64,000 nucleotides of DNA, taken from Pseudonocardia sp. CNS-004. GTDB taxonomy: Bacteria > Actinomycetota > Actinomycetes > Mycobacteriales > Pseudonocardiaceae. The stretch covers positions 108,577-172,576 of the forward strand of contig MKJV01000011.1 of the NCBI GenBank assembly GCA_001942185.1. The letters run 5' to 3'. The translations under genes were made by a program, and so were the position numbers. The notes under the pieces are model-generated. The model ran no database searches, had not been told where the DNA came from, and saw nothing but the letters and a program-made list of their open reading frames with translations. Positions within the stretch are counted from its first letter, which is position 1; each line of letters opens with the position of its first letter. This document shows positions 26,656 to 35,944 of the stretch, one piece after another.

Positions 26656-27469
26656 GAACGCCGGTCCTCGAGCTGGACGACGTGACGTTCCGACGTGCCG
26701 GCACGCAGATCCTGCACGGCGTGTCGTTCACCGTCGGCGAGGGCGAGCACTGGGCGCTGCTCGGGCCCAACGGTGCGGGTAAGAGCACCGTCCTCGGGTT
26801 CTGCGGCGCCGTCACCACCCGACCACCGGGGTCGTGCGGGTCCTGGGCGGGCAGCTGGGCCGGGTCGAGCTGCAGGCGCTGCGCCGCAGCATCGGCCACG
26901 TGAACCCGCGGCACCCGCTGCGCTCCCCGCTCACCGTGCTGGACGTGGTGCTCACCGGGCTGACCGGCAGCATCGAGGTGCCTCCACGCTGGACCCCCGG
27001 CGCCGACCAGCTCACCGCCGCCCACGAGCTGCTGGATGCGTTCGGGCTCGCGGGGAAGGCGCAGGACCGCTGGCCCACGCTGTCGCAGGGGGAGCGCGGC
27101 CGCGTGCTCATCGCCAGGGCGCTGATCGCGGGGCCGCGGTTGCTGCTGCTGGACGAGCCGTCCACCGGGCTGGACGTCGCCGCGCGCGAGCAGCTGCTCG
27201 AGGCGATCGACGGGTTGGACGTCACCCATCCCGGCACGGCGTCGGTGCTGGTCACGCACCACCTCGAGGAGCTGCCGACGACCACCACCCACGCGCTGCT
27301 GCTCGCGGGCGGCCGGGTCGTCGCCGCCGGGCCGGTGGCCGACGTCGTCACGAGCCGCAACGTCAGCATGGCGTTCGACCACCCCATCGACGTCGAGCGC
27401 CGCGACGGCCGGTGGAGCGCGCGGGCCCGGCGGCTGACGGGCCGGCGGTTGCAGGCCGCGGGGGCCTGA
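26652..27469 (+). CDS. ABC transporter ATP-binding protein (frameshifted near 26815)
   Basis: About 272 residues. Walker A LLGPNGAGKST, signature LSQGERGRV, Walker B LLLLDEPSTGLD and H-loop VTHHLEELP are all present; the shift falls just after Walker A (expected TTGVVRVLGGQLG). No permease or binding protein is adjacent, so it is an orphan ATPase, possibly of the ModF/soluble type or serving a permease elsewhere. The C-terminal tail is Arg-rich. Confidence 0.85.
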
Positions 27470-27636
27470 GCCGCGGGCGCCTCATCCCGTGGGTGGATCC
27501 GAAGATCGCTCCGCGCTCCGACGCGGGAGGAGGGCCCGCAGCGAGAGGGTTGCGGCATGACTGGGATGTGGTACCGGGAATCATGGCTCGCCGTGGACGA
27601 ACGCTGCGGGCGGCGGGTGCACGCCGGAGGTGTCCG

Positions 27637-28879
27637 GTGACCGGCGCCGAGCGCCTCGGCCCGGTAGAGCGGTTCGTCGCCTTCACCAGGCGCAATCCCA
27701 TGATCGTCGACGGCGTGCTCGCCGTCGTGCTGTTCCTCGTCGCGCTGCAGTGGACGCTGGAGGGGAAGGTCCCGCGCGACACCCGCGCGCTCGCGATCGT
27801 CGTCGCGGTGCTGGCCACGGCACCGGTCGTGTACCGGCGGCGGAATCCGATCCCGGCCGCGGCCGTGACGGCGGTGGTCGCCGCGGCCGGCACGTTCACG
27901 TTCTCCGGCACGCTCGCCGCGTACGTCCTGCCGGCACTGATCATGGGGTACTCGGCCGTCGCCTACGGCCCGCGCTGGGCCGGCAGGCTCGTCGCCGCGG
28001 TGATGGCGGTCGGGATGTTCGGGCCGCTGCTGCTCACCGGGCTCTTCGTGACGGACCGGGAGGGCGGCTGGATCGGGTCGATCCTGGTGGCCGGCTACCT
28101 GCTGCTGGTGCTGGTGTGCGTGCTCCTGCTGGGTGCCACGCGCCGCGCCAGCGACGCCACGACGAGCAGCTCCAGGAACGTGCCCGGCTGCTGGAGGAGG
28201 GGCGCCGCCAGGAGGTCCGGATCGAGCTGCTGGCCGAGCGGTCACGCATCTCCCGGGAGGTGCACGACATCGTCGCGCACTCGCTGTCCGGGATCATCGC
28301 CCAGGCCGACGGCGGCCAGTACGCGGCGCAGCGCGACCCGCAGAAGGCCGTCGAGGTGCTCGCCGGGATCGGCGACGCCGGGCGGGAGGCGCTCGGCGAC
28401 GTCCGTGGGCTCCTGGCGGTGCTGCGCGACACCGGGCCGCTCGACGAGGACGCATCCGACCGCCCCCAGCCCGGCACCGACCACCTTCCCGCGCTCGTCG
28501 AGCAGGTTCGCGCGGGCGGGCTCCCCGTCGACCTGACGGTCACCGGCACTCCCCGCCCGCTGGGCAACGGCGCGGGCCTGACGGCCTACCGGGTGGTGCA
28601 GGAGGCGCTGACGAACGTCATCAAGCACGCCGGCGCGACACCCCCACCCACGTCACCCTCGCCTGGACCGCCGACGAGCTCACCGTGTCGGTCCGGGACG
28701 AGGGCGCGCAGGGCCCCCGCCCGACCCCACCGCGCGGCGGGCACGGCGTGGTCGGCATGCGGGAGCGGGCCGCCCTGCACGGCGGTTCCGTCGAGATCGG
28801 GCCGCATCCCGACGGCGGGTTCGCCGTCCGGCTGCGGCTGCCACCGATGGCCCCCAGCGCTGATCACCCCGAGCCCTGA
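27637..28879 (+). CDS. Two-component sensor histidine kinase, NarL-type (HisKA_3), two frameshifts
   Basis: About 414 residues from GTG 27637, preceded by GGAGG. Four or five membrane helices at residues 20-165 (MIVDGVLAVVLFLVALQW and following), then after a shift near 28150 the H-box REVHDIVAHSLSGII, and the N-box YRVVQEALTNVIKHA of the ATPase domain. A second shift near 28640 leads to THVTLAWTADELTVSVRDEG and GHGVVGMRERAALHGG. It pairs with the response regulator 13 bases downstream. The signal is unknown. Confidence 0.88.
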
Positions 28880-28892
28880 TCCGAGGAGAACG

Positions 28893-29558
28893 GTGAACGA
28901 CCCCGTCCGGTTGATGCTCGTCGACGACCAGGAGTTGGTGCGGGCCGGATTGGCGATGGTGCTCGACTCCTGCGACGACCTGACGGTCGTCGCCCAGGCC
29001 GGCGACGGCGAGGCGGCACTCGCGGCCCTGGAGGCCACCGGCGTCGACGTCGTCCTGATGGACGTGCGCATGCCCGGTCTGGACGGCATCGAGGCCACGC
29101 GCCGCGCCGTCGAGAGGCACCCGGACCTGCGGGTGATCGTGTTGACCACGTTCGACCTCGACGAGTCGGTCACCGCCGCGATCGCCGCGGGGGCCAGCGG
29201 GTTCCTGCTCAAGGGCGTGCCCCCGCAGTTCCTGATCGACGCCGTCCGCACGGTGCACCGCGGCGACTCGGTGATCGACCCGGTGTCCACCCGACGGCTG
29301 GTGCGGGCCACCGCACCGCTCCTCGGCGACGAGCGGCCGGAGCCCGACGCGGCGGTGGCGCTCGACGAGCTCACCCCGCGCGAGCGGGAGGTGCTCGTGC
29401 TGGTGGGGGAGGGCCGGTCGAACGCCGAGATCGCCGAAGGCCTCGTCGTCTCGGAGGCGACGGTCAAGACCCACATCGGACACCTGTTGGCGAAGACGCA
29501 GTCGCGGGACCGGGTGCAGCTGGTGGTGCTGGCGTTCCGCGCGGGGCTGGTCAGTTGA
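28893..29558 (+). CDS. NarL/FixJ family response regulator
   Basis: 221 residues. Receiver domain: acidic pair VDDQELVRAGL, phospho-acceptor Asp in VVLMDVRMPGLDG, and Lys in FLLKGVPP. LuxR-type DNA-binding domain: LTPREREVLVLVGEGRSNAEI then VSEATVKTHIGHLL. GTG 28893 has AGGAGAA just upstream. Cognate partner of the kinase ahead. Targets are not evident in the window. Confidence 0.93.
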   Translation: MNDPVRLMLVDDQELVRAGLAMVLDSCDDLTVVAQAGDGEAALAALEATGVDVVLMDVRMPGLDGIEATRRAVERHPDLRVIVLTTFDLDESVTAAIAAGASGFLLKGVPPQFLIDAVRTVHRGDSVIDPVSTRRLVRATAPLLGDERPEPDAAVALDELTPREREVLVLVGEGRSNAEIAEGLVVSEATVKTHIGHLLAKTQSRDRVQLVVLAFRAGLVS

Positions 29559-29573
29559 GCCCGGCGCAATTCT

Positions 29574-29587
29574 CTGACTAAAGTCAG
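29574..29587. promoter_or_regulatory. MarR-type operator
   Basis: CTGACT-AA-AGTCAG, a perfect palindrome ending three bases before the ATG of the MarR-GNAT gene. TTGACT-like half sites with a two-base centre are common for MarR regulators, so autoregulation is likely. Confidence 0.55.
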
Positions 29588-29590
29588 ACT

Positions 29591-30478
29591 ATGGACGCCG
29601 CGATGGTGGCGCAGGTGCGCCGGTTCAACCGCACGGTCACCCAGCGTGTCGGTGCCCTGCAGGACGAGGTCCTCGGACGCGGGCGGTCGCTCGGCGCCGC
29701 GCGCGTGCTGTGGGAGATCGGGCCGGACGGGCGGGACGTGCGGTCACTGCGCCGCGACCTCGGCCTCGACTCCGGCTACCTCAGCCGGCTCCTGCGCTCC
29801 CTCGAGGCCGATTCCCTGATCACCGTGGAGGAGGCTGCGGCGGACCGGCGCGTGCGCCTGGCCCGGCTCACCCCGCACGGGGTGGCCGAACGAGAGGCGC
29901 TGGACCGGGGCAGCGACGAGGTGGCCGCCGCGCTCCTCTCCCCGCTCACACCGTCGCAGCGCGGTCGGCTGGCCGCCGCGATGGCCGACGTCGAACGGCT
30001 GCTCCGGGCCGGGACGATCGAGATCGCGGTCGCCGACCCCGACGAGCCCGACGCCCGCTACTGCCTCGGCGCGTACTTCGCCGAGCTCGACCGCCGGTTC
30101 GACACCGGGTTCGCGGTGGCGCGCAGCAACCCCGCCCCCGACGACGCGCTGCGACCGCCCGCGGGCCTCCTGCTCGTCGCGCGGCTCGGCGCCGAGCCGG
30201 TGGGCTGCGGCGCGCTGCGGTTCGGCGCGCACGGGGTGTGCGAGATCAAGCGGATGTGGGTGGCCGGCACGGTGCGCGGCACGGGCCTGGGCCGCAGGCT
30301 CCTCGATGATCTCGAGACACGCGCCGCCGCGGCAGGCACCCACACCGTGCGCCTCGAGACGAACCGCACGCTCGTCGAGGCGATCGCCCTCTACCGTTCG
30401 GCCGGCTACACGGAGGTGCCGGCGTTCAACGACGAGCCCTACGCCCACCACTGGTTCGAGAAGCGCGTCTCACGCTGA
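29591..30478 (+). CDS. MarR-GNAT fusion protein
   Basis: 295 residues. Residues 1-140 are a MarR winged helix (LRRDLGLDSGYLSRLLRSLEADSLI, then RRVRLARLTPHG); residues 150-295 are a GNAT acetyltransferase with acetyl-CoA loop VRGTGLGRRLL and LETNRTLVEAIALYRSAGY. Fusions of this kind are known in actinomycetes and may couple ligand sensing with acetylation. Start ATG 29591 directly follows the palindrome at 29574-29587. Substrate unknown. Confidence 0.9.
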   Translation: MDAAMVAQVRRFNRTVTQRVGALQDEVLGRGRSLGAARVLWEIGPDGRDVRSLRRDLGLDSGYLSRLLRSLEADSLITVEEAAADRRVRLARLTPHGVAEREALDRGSDEVAAALLSPLTPSQRGRLAAAMADVERLLRAGTIEIAVADPDEPDARYCLGAYFAELDRRFDTGFAVARSNPAPDDALRPPAGLLLVARLGAEPVGCGALRFGAHGVCEIKRMWVAGTVRGTGLGRRLLDDLETRAAAAGTHTVRLETNRTLVEAIALYRSAGYTEVPAFNDEPYAHHWFEKRVSR

Positions 30479-30491
30479 CGCCACGACGGGG

Positions 30492-32632
30492 TCAGTCGTC
30501 GACGGCCCTGGTCTCCCAGAGTATCTGACCGTTGGCCCCCGGCTTGGCGAACTGCGGGTTCGGCGCGGCGGCCGTGAACGTCGCCACCTGGCCGGGTGGG
30601 ACGTCGAGGGGGTGGTTCGCGACGACGTTGCCGTCGGCGGACACCTCGAGCCGTCCCCGTGCCGGCGCCGTGCCGGCGTTGGTGACGGTGATGGTCACGT
30701 TGCACGTCTCGGCGGTGCAGAGCGGGTCGGGCTGGAGCTGGATCCCCACGTTCGGGCGCTCCTGCAGCACCTGGGCCAGCGACTTCGGCGCGGCCTCCTG
30801 GCGCACCCTGGCGGCCGCGCCGGACACGGCGGCGAGCTCCTCGCCGGTCGGCCGGGAGACCGGAACCGGGGGTGTGGTCGATTCCGGTGCGATGTCGAGG
30901 GCGAGCAGCGGGTGGGTGTCCTCCCCGCCGACGACGACCCGGCGGGCGCCGTCGGACAGCACCACCCCGGACCGCCCGTCCACCAGCTGCTGCTCCAGCG
31001 CCTGCCACTGCGCGGGCGGCTCGCCGCGCACGAACGCGGCGAGCGGCGCCGGGCTCAGACCCAGGACGGGGGCGATCTCCTGGGTCTCGGTGATCGGTTC
31101 GGCCACCCAGGCGTCGGCGAGGTCGTCGGCGCGCGTGGGATGGTGGTAGAGCCACCACTCCCGGTTGGCCCGCAGCAACGTGCCGCCCTGGTCGGACACG
31201 ACCTCCGCCGTGGCGCGGCCGCCGTCGCGCGAGAGCGTCCCGGCCGCGCCGTCCGGGGCGACGGTCAGGTCGAACCGGATCTCGCCGCCGTCGTTCGCCG
31301 CGACGGCGCCACGTAGTGGGCGCCCGGCCAGCCGCCGGCATCGGCGGCGGCCGTGGCGGCGAGGTCGGCCGGGTTCGTGCGGGCCACCGAGAACACCAGC
31401 GCGATCCCTGCGGCGATGGCGACGAGCACGCCGCCGACGGTCAGCGGCCAGGCGCGCCGCTTCGCGGGCTTGCCGGCCTTGACCGAGGTGATGCCGGTCG
31501 GGTGGCCGGCGGGTGGCACGGGCGCGCTCGGGATGTCGGCCGGTGGTGGCGCGGGCTCCGCGCGGGCGGCCCGGCGGCTTCCGGGGGGAACGCCCACGCC
31601 TGCGCAGGTGGCGGCGCAGGGGGCGGGACGTCCGTGCTCGGCGGAATCACCGGCGCCGTCGGGGCGGCGACCACCGGGATGGGGCTGGTGGTCGCCGCGG
31701 GTGGAGTCGTTCCTCCGACCGGGGCCGGGGCCACGGCGGCGAAGAGGCCGGTAGCCGGCGCGGGGGGCGGCACCGCGGGGAGGGCCGACGTGAACAGCCC
31801 GGCCGGTGGGGCCACGTCGGGTGCGGGCGGGGGTGCGGAGCCGGGCGCGGTGGGGTGGCCGGCGTGAAGAGCCCGGTCGGCGGGCCGGCGACGGGTTCCG
31901 CCGGCGGCCCGTCGGCCACCGGGGACGAGTCGGTGGACGGCGATGCGGCGGGCGCCACCGGCTGCGAGTCGTCCACCTGGGTCGCCCCGGTGGGCGGGGA
32001 GGGCACCGCGGACTGCCGGCCGTCCCCCTGGCCTGCCCCGTCGGGCGGTGAGGCGGTGGGCGGCGCGGCCGGCGAGCCGCCCACCTGGATCGCCCCTGTG
32101 GGTGGGGTCGGCGCGGGCGGCGAGCCGGCGACCTGGACGGCGTCGGGGGGGCTGGGAGGGGGTGGGCACCGGCGGCTGCGGGACCGCCGGGACCACCGGG
32201 ATCGCCTCGGTCGGCGGGGCGGGCAGGGCGGGTTGCGGGCCGGTGGCCGCCGGTGGCTGCGCGGTCGCGGGCTCGAAGAGGCCGGTCGGGGGAGTGGCGG
32301 CCGCAGCTGGCGGTGGGACCTGCGGGAGCGGCCCGGTGGCGAACCAGGACGGCGTGGGCGCCTCGGCGGCAGCCGCCGGTGGGGTGGCCGGGGGAGGGAC
32401 CACCGGCTGGGCGGTGGTGGGGGCGGCGGCGGTCGGAGGCCGGGGCGAACCAGGTGCCCGGTTGCGGCGTCGGCAGCGGGGCCGTGGGGCGACCGGTGTC
32501 TGGATCGGGAGCGGCCCGGTGGCGTCCGGCCCGGCCGACCGGGCGGGCCGGGCCGGTGGTGACGTCCTCGGCACCCTCGGTGACATCGGTGGTGCCGGCG
32601 CTCCGTCCGGTGCCCGCGCCGGTGCCGTCCAT
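30492..32632 (-). CDS. Proline-rich single-pass membrane protein (several frameshifts)
   Basis: About 710 residues if joined. It begins at ATG 32632 (MDGTGAGTGRSAGTTDVTE), followed by roughly 380 residues very rich in Pro, Ala and Thr with a recurring TGLF motif every 40-60 residues; at least three shifts are needed here. A basic stretch KPAKRRA then one membrane helix (TVGGVLVAIAAGIALVFSV) leads to an extracellular domain with WWLYHHPTRADDLADAW and a beta-rich C-terminus (CNVTITVTNAGTAPARG) like a small Ig-type fold. Function unknown; the N-terminal part would be cytoplasmic. Confidence 0.65.
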
Positions 32633-32861
32633 CCTGGTCCTCCCCCGTCGGCCACGTCCTGATCGCCCTGGCCCCCGGGTGATCGACGATGGACGTCTCG
32701 GTGGCAGCTCGCCCAGTGCCCTGTGCTCCAAATCACGCCCGATCGGCCGGACGTGCTGCCCCAGCTTTGCACGTCGGTGTAGTCGGCGATCGCCCACCCG
32801 GGGGATCGCCGGGTGGGAAACAGCGCACGGAGTGAGCACTTTCCCGGGCAGACTGGCGGAC

Positions 32862-33818
32862 GTGCGCGCGGACCGGCTGGTGGCGATCCTGCTCCTGATG
32901 CAGGCCCGGGGCCGGGTGACCGCGGCGGAGGTGGCGGCCGAGTTCGAGGTCTCGGTGGCCACCGCCCGCCGTGACCTCGAGGCGCTCTCGGCTGCGGGTG
33001 TTCCGGTGTACGCGCAGCCGGGCCGTGGCGGCGGCTGGCAGCTGCTCGGCGGTGCCCGCACGGACCTCAGCGGGCTCACCGCGGGCGAGGCGCAGGCGCT
33101 GTTCCTCCTCGCCGGTCCGGCGGCTGCCGCGGCACCGGAGGTGCGGTCGGCCCTGCGCAAGCTCGTGCGTGCGCTGCCGGGCCCGTTCCGCGCCGACGCC
33201 GAGACGGCCGCGGACGCCGTGGTGGTCGACCCGGCGGGCTGGGGTGCGCGGGAGCGCGAACGCCCGGCCGTCGTCGACGTGCTGCAGCGGGCGGTGGTGC
33301 GCAGGCGGAAGGTGCGGCTGGACTACCTCGACCGGGCGCGCAACCCCAGCACCCGGCTGGTCGACCCGTGGGGCCTGGTGGACAAGGACGACGTCTGGTA
33401 CCTCGTGGCGGGCACGGAGAAGGGGCAGCGCACGTTCCGCACCGAGCGCATCGTGGATGCCGCGATCACGGACGAGCCGTCGCAACGTCCGGCGGGCTTC
33501 GAGCTCGCCGGGGCGTGGGGAGAGGTCGTCGAGGAGGTGGAGCGCCGACGTTCGCTGCTGGACGCCACCGTGCTGCTCCCGGCGCGGCTCGTCCCGGTGC
33601 TGCGTGACCACTTCGGCCGCCACAGCGAGGTCGTCGACACGCTCGACGACGGACGGGCCCGGGTCCGGGTGGCCGCCCCGAGCCCGCTGATGATCGCCCA
33701 GACCCTCGCGGGCTGGGGCGCGACCGTGCAGGTGGAGGGGCCGCCGGCGGTGCGCGCCGAGCTCGCCCGGCTGGGCCGCGAGCTCGTCGAGTCGAACGCC
33801 ACAGAACCCCACCCGTGA
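32862..33818 (+). CDS. WYL-domain transcriptional regulator (YafY/DeoR-HTH type)
   Basis: 318 residues from GTG 32862, which gives VRADRLVAILLLMQARGRVTA, the typical N-terminus; GTG 32832 is a longer alternative. HTH (AAEVAAEFEVSVATARRDLEAL), WYL core (RRRKVRLDYLDRARN, LVDPWGLVDKDDVWYLVAG) and a WCX-like C-terminus. WYL domains sense ligands such as nucleotides or nucleic acids. The last codons and TGA lie inside the palindrome 33812-33857. Targets unknown. Confidence 0.9.
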   Translation: MRADRLVAILLLMQARGRVTAAEVAAEFEVSVATARRDLEALSAAGVPVYAQPGRGGGWQLLGGARTDLSGLTAGEAQALFLLAGPAAAAAPEVRSALRKLVRALPGPFRADAETAADAVVVDPAGWGARERERPAVVDVLQRAVVRRRKVRLDYLDRARNPSTRLVDPWGLVDKDDVWYLVAGTEKGQRTFRTERIVDAAITDEPSQRPAGFELAGAWGEVVEEVERRRSLLDATVLLPARLVPVLRDHFGRHSEVVDTLDDGRARVRVAAPSPLMIAQTLAGWGATVQVEGPPAVRAELARLGRELVESNATEPHP

Positions 33819-33857
33819 GTGGATACGAGTGCTGGAGCACTCGTATCCACTCACGGG
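33812..33857. terminator. Perfect 22-2-22 palindrome, bidirectional terminator-like, copy 1 of 2
   Basis: Left arm 33812-33833 and right arm 33836-33857 are exact reverse complements with core GTGAGTGGATACGAGTGC and a two-base loop. It separates two convergent genes and contains the stop codon of the WYL gene and nearly reaches the stop of tctA (33860). The same core recurs at 49221-49262. Either a mobile-like repeat or a terminator shared by two loci. Confidence 0.75.
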
Positions 33858-33859
33858 GG

Positions 33860-35362
33860 CTATCCGACGAGGGTGCTCGGCGGCCGGGAGCGCGCGGACC
33901 TCACCCGGGTGACGAGCGCGGGACCGAACAGCAGCAGCGCCGCGATCACGAGCACCACGAGGCTCAGCGGCCGGGTGAAGACGATCAGCAGGTTCCCGTC
34001 GCCGATCGAGCTCGTCTGGACCAGCGCCTTCTCGAAGAGGGGCCCGAGCACCAGCCCGAGCACCAGCGGGGCCGTGGGCAGGCCCAGCCGCTTCATCGCG
34101 TAGCCGATCAGCCCGAACACGAGCACCACCCACACGCTGAACATGTTGTTGGAGATCGCGTAGGCGCCGAGCACGCTCGTGAAGAGGATCAGCGGGTAGA
34201 GGTAGCCGTAGGGCACCCGCAGCAGCTGGGCGAACACCGGCGCGAGCGGCAGGTTGAGCACCAGCAGGATCAGGTTGCCGATGAAGAACGACGCGAGCAG
34301 CCCCCACACCAGCTCGGGTTGCTGGTCGAACAGCAGCGGGCCGGGCTGGATGCCGTAGATGGTGAACGCGCCCAGCAGGACGGCCGTGGTGGCACCGCCG
34401 GGCACGCCGAGGGTGAGTGTCGGCACGAAGTTGGCGTTGGCCGCGGCGTTGTTGGCGCTCTCGGGGGCGGCGACGCCCTCGATCGCGCCGCTCCCGAACT
34501 CCTCCGCGTGCTTCGAGACCCGCTTCTCGACTCCATAGGCCATGAACGAGGCCAGTGTCGAGCCCGCGCCGGGCAGGCAGCCGAACAGGAACCCGAGCCC
34601 GCTGCCGCGCAGGATCGGTCCGACGGAGCGCCGCAGGTCGTCGCGGCTGATCAGCAGTTCCCGGAAGCGTGCGCGGATCGGCGCCGCGGCGCCCTCGCGG
34701 ATCTGGTGCAGCACCTCGCCCACCGCGAACAGCCCGATCATGACCTCGACGAACGGGATGCCGGACAGCAGGTCGACCGAGCCGAACGTGTAGCGGGCGA
34801 CGCCGCTGCCGGTGTCGACGCCGACCATCGCGATGACCAGACCGAGCACCGCCATCGTGGCGCCGAGCACCCGGTCCTCGCCGGAGAAGCTGACGATCGT
34901 GGCGAGCCCGAGCACCATCACCGCCAGCATCTCCGGTGGCCCGAAGCGCAGCGCGAAGTCGGCGAACGGGGGAGCGAGCGCCATCAGCAGCGCGAGCGAG
35001 ACGATCGCCGCCACGAACGATCCGATCGCGGAGATCGCCAGCGCCGCGCCTGCCCGTCCCCGCCGCGCCATCTGGTAGCCGTCGAGCGTGGTGACGACGG
35101 TGGACGCCTCTCCCGGTGTGGAGATGAGGACGGAGGTGATCGTGCCGCCGTACTGGCAGCCGTAGTAGATGCCGGCGAGCATGATCAGCGCCGTCACGGG
35201 CTCGAGGCTCAGCGTCAGCGGGAGCAGGATCGCCACACCGGTGGTGGAGCCGAGCCCGGGCAGCACCCCGATCACCGTGCCCATCAGCACGCCGACGAAG
35301 CACCACATCACGTTCTCGAGGGTGAGGGCGGTCTCGAAGCCGAGCAGCAGGTTGTCGAGCAC
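33860..35362 (-). CDS. tctA: Tripartite tricarboxylate transporter permease, TctA
   Basis: 500 residues with about 11 membrane segments. [20 protein letters not shown] and the [19 protein letters not shown] segment are TctA hallmarks, as is [20 protein letters not shown] in the second half. GTG 35362 lies four bases after the TctB stop. With TctB and the TctC lipoprotein it forms a proton- or sodium-driven carboxylate uptake system. Substrate is set by TctC and unknown; the divergent GntR at 37036 may regulate it. Confidence 0.92.
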   Translation of the reverse strand: MLDNLLLGFETALTLENVMWCFVGVLMGTVIGVLPGLGSTTGVAILLPLTLSLEPVTALIMLAGIYYGCQYGGTITSVLISTPGEASTVVTTLDGYQMARRGRAGAALAISAIGSFVAAIVSLALLMALAPPFADFALRFGPPEMLAVMVLGLATIVSFSGEDRVLGATMAVLGLVIAMVGVDTGSGVARYTFGSVDLLSGIPFVEVMIGLFAVGEVLHQIREGAAAPIRARFRELLISRDDLRRSVGPILRGSGLGFLFGCLPGAGSTLASFMAYGVEKRVSKHAEEFGSGAIEGVAAPESANNAAANANFVPTLTLGVPGGATTAVLLGAFTIYGIQPGPLLFDQQPELVWGLLASFFIGNLILLVLNLPLAPVFAQLLRVPYGYLYPLILFTSVLGAYAISNNMFSVWVVLVFGLIGYAMKRLGLPTAPLVLGLVLGPLFEKALVQTSSIGDGNLLIVFTRPLSLVVLVIAALLLFGPALVTRVRSARSRPPSTLVG

Positions 35363-35365
35363 GCG

Positions 35366-35944
35366 TCACCACCCCAGCAGCTCGCCGACCGCACCGGTCG
35401 GCAGCGGGACGTCGAGGAACTCCGCGAACACGCCGTACCCGGCAGCGACCGCCACCGCCGTGACGGCGAGCGCCACCAGTGGCGGCCGCCGCTCGACGAC
35501 GGCCGAGACGAACAGCACGAGCAGCCCCATGGCGGGCAGGAACCCGAGCAGCGGGATCAGCAGCACCGCGACCGCGGTGGCGACGACGACGGTCCGGAGC
35601 TGCCGGACCCGCTGCGCCTCGCTGCGCCCGAGTACATCGACCCCCGCCCCCGCGTCTCCCGCCCCCGCCTCGTCCACGTCCGACGAGCGGTCCTCTCGTC
35701 GGATAGGTTCCGACGAACGCGCCGTTCGTCGGAACGGGTGGGCTCTCAGGCGGGAGATCAGCTGGGTCGTTGCCAGGAGCAGGAGCAGCAGGCCCGTCGC
35801 CATCGGGAGGAGGCCGGGACCGACCCGGCCGCCCTCCGCGAGGATCCCGTAGCCGAAGGAGGTGCCGAAGACGACCGCCCCGAGGGCCGCGAGCACCCCG
35901 AACGCGACGGCCTGGCCTGCCGGGGCGCTGGTCGGCTCGCTCAC
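35366..35944 (-). CDS. tctB: Tripartite tricarboxylate transporter small permease, TctB, with palindrome-derived loop
   Basis: 192 residues, longer than the usual 150-165. Four membrane helices (AVAFGVLAALGAVVFGTSF, LLPMATGLLLLLLATTQL, VVVATAVAVLLIPLLGF, VALAVTAVAVAAGYGVF). The cytoplasmic loop between helices 2 and 3 is enlarged (RTARSSEPIRREDRSSDVDEAG...), and its DNA contains two perfect palindromes (35679-35703 and 35707-35735), so extra residues seem to come from an inserted repeat. The GTG overlaps the TctC stop by GTGA. Confidence 0.85.
   Translation of the reverse strand: MSEPTSAPAGQAVAFGVLAALGAVVFGTSFGYGILAEGGRVGPGLLPMATGLLLLLLATTQLISRLRAHPFRRTARSSEPIRREDRSSDVDEAGAGDAGAGVDVLGRSEAQRVRQLRTVVVATAVAVLLIPLLGFLPAMGLLVLFVSAVVERRPPLVALAVTAVAVAAGYGVFAEFLDVPLPTGAVGELLGW
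35679..35735. repeat. Two adjacent perfect palindromes inside tctB
   Basis: TCCGACGAG-N7-CTCGTCGGA at 35679-35703 (9-7-9) and GTTCCGACGAACG-CGC-CGTTCGTCGGAAC at 35707-35735 (13-3-13). Both share CCGACGA. They lie in frame in the loop between TctB helices 2 and 3. It looks like an inserted palindromic element tolerated by the protein. Confidence 0.8.
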
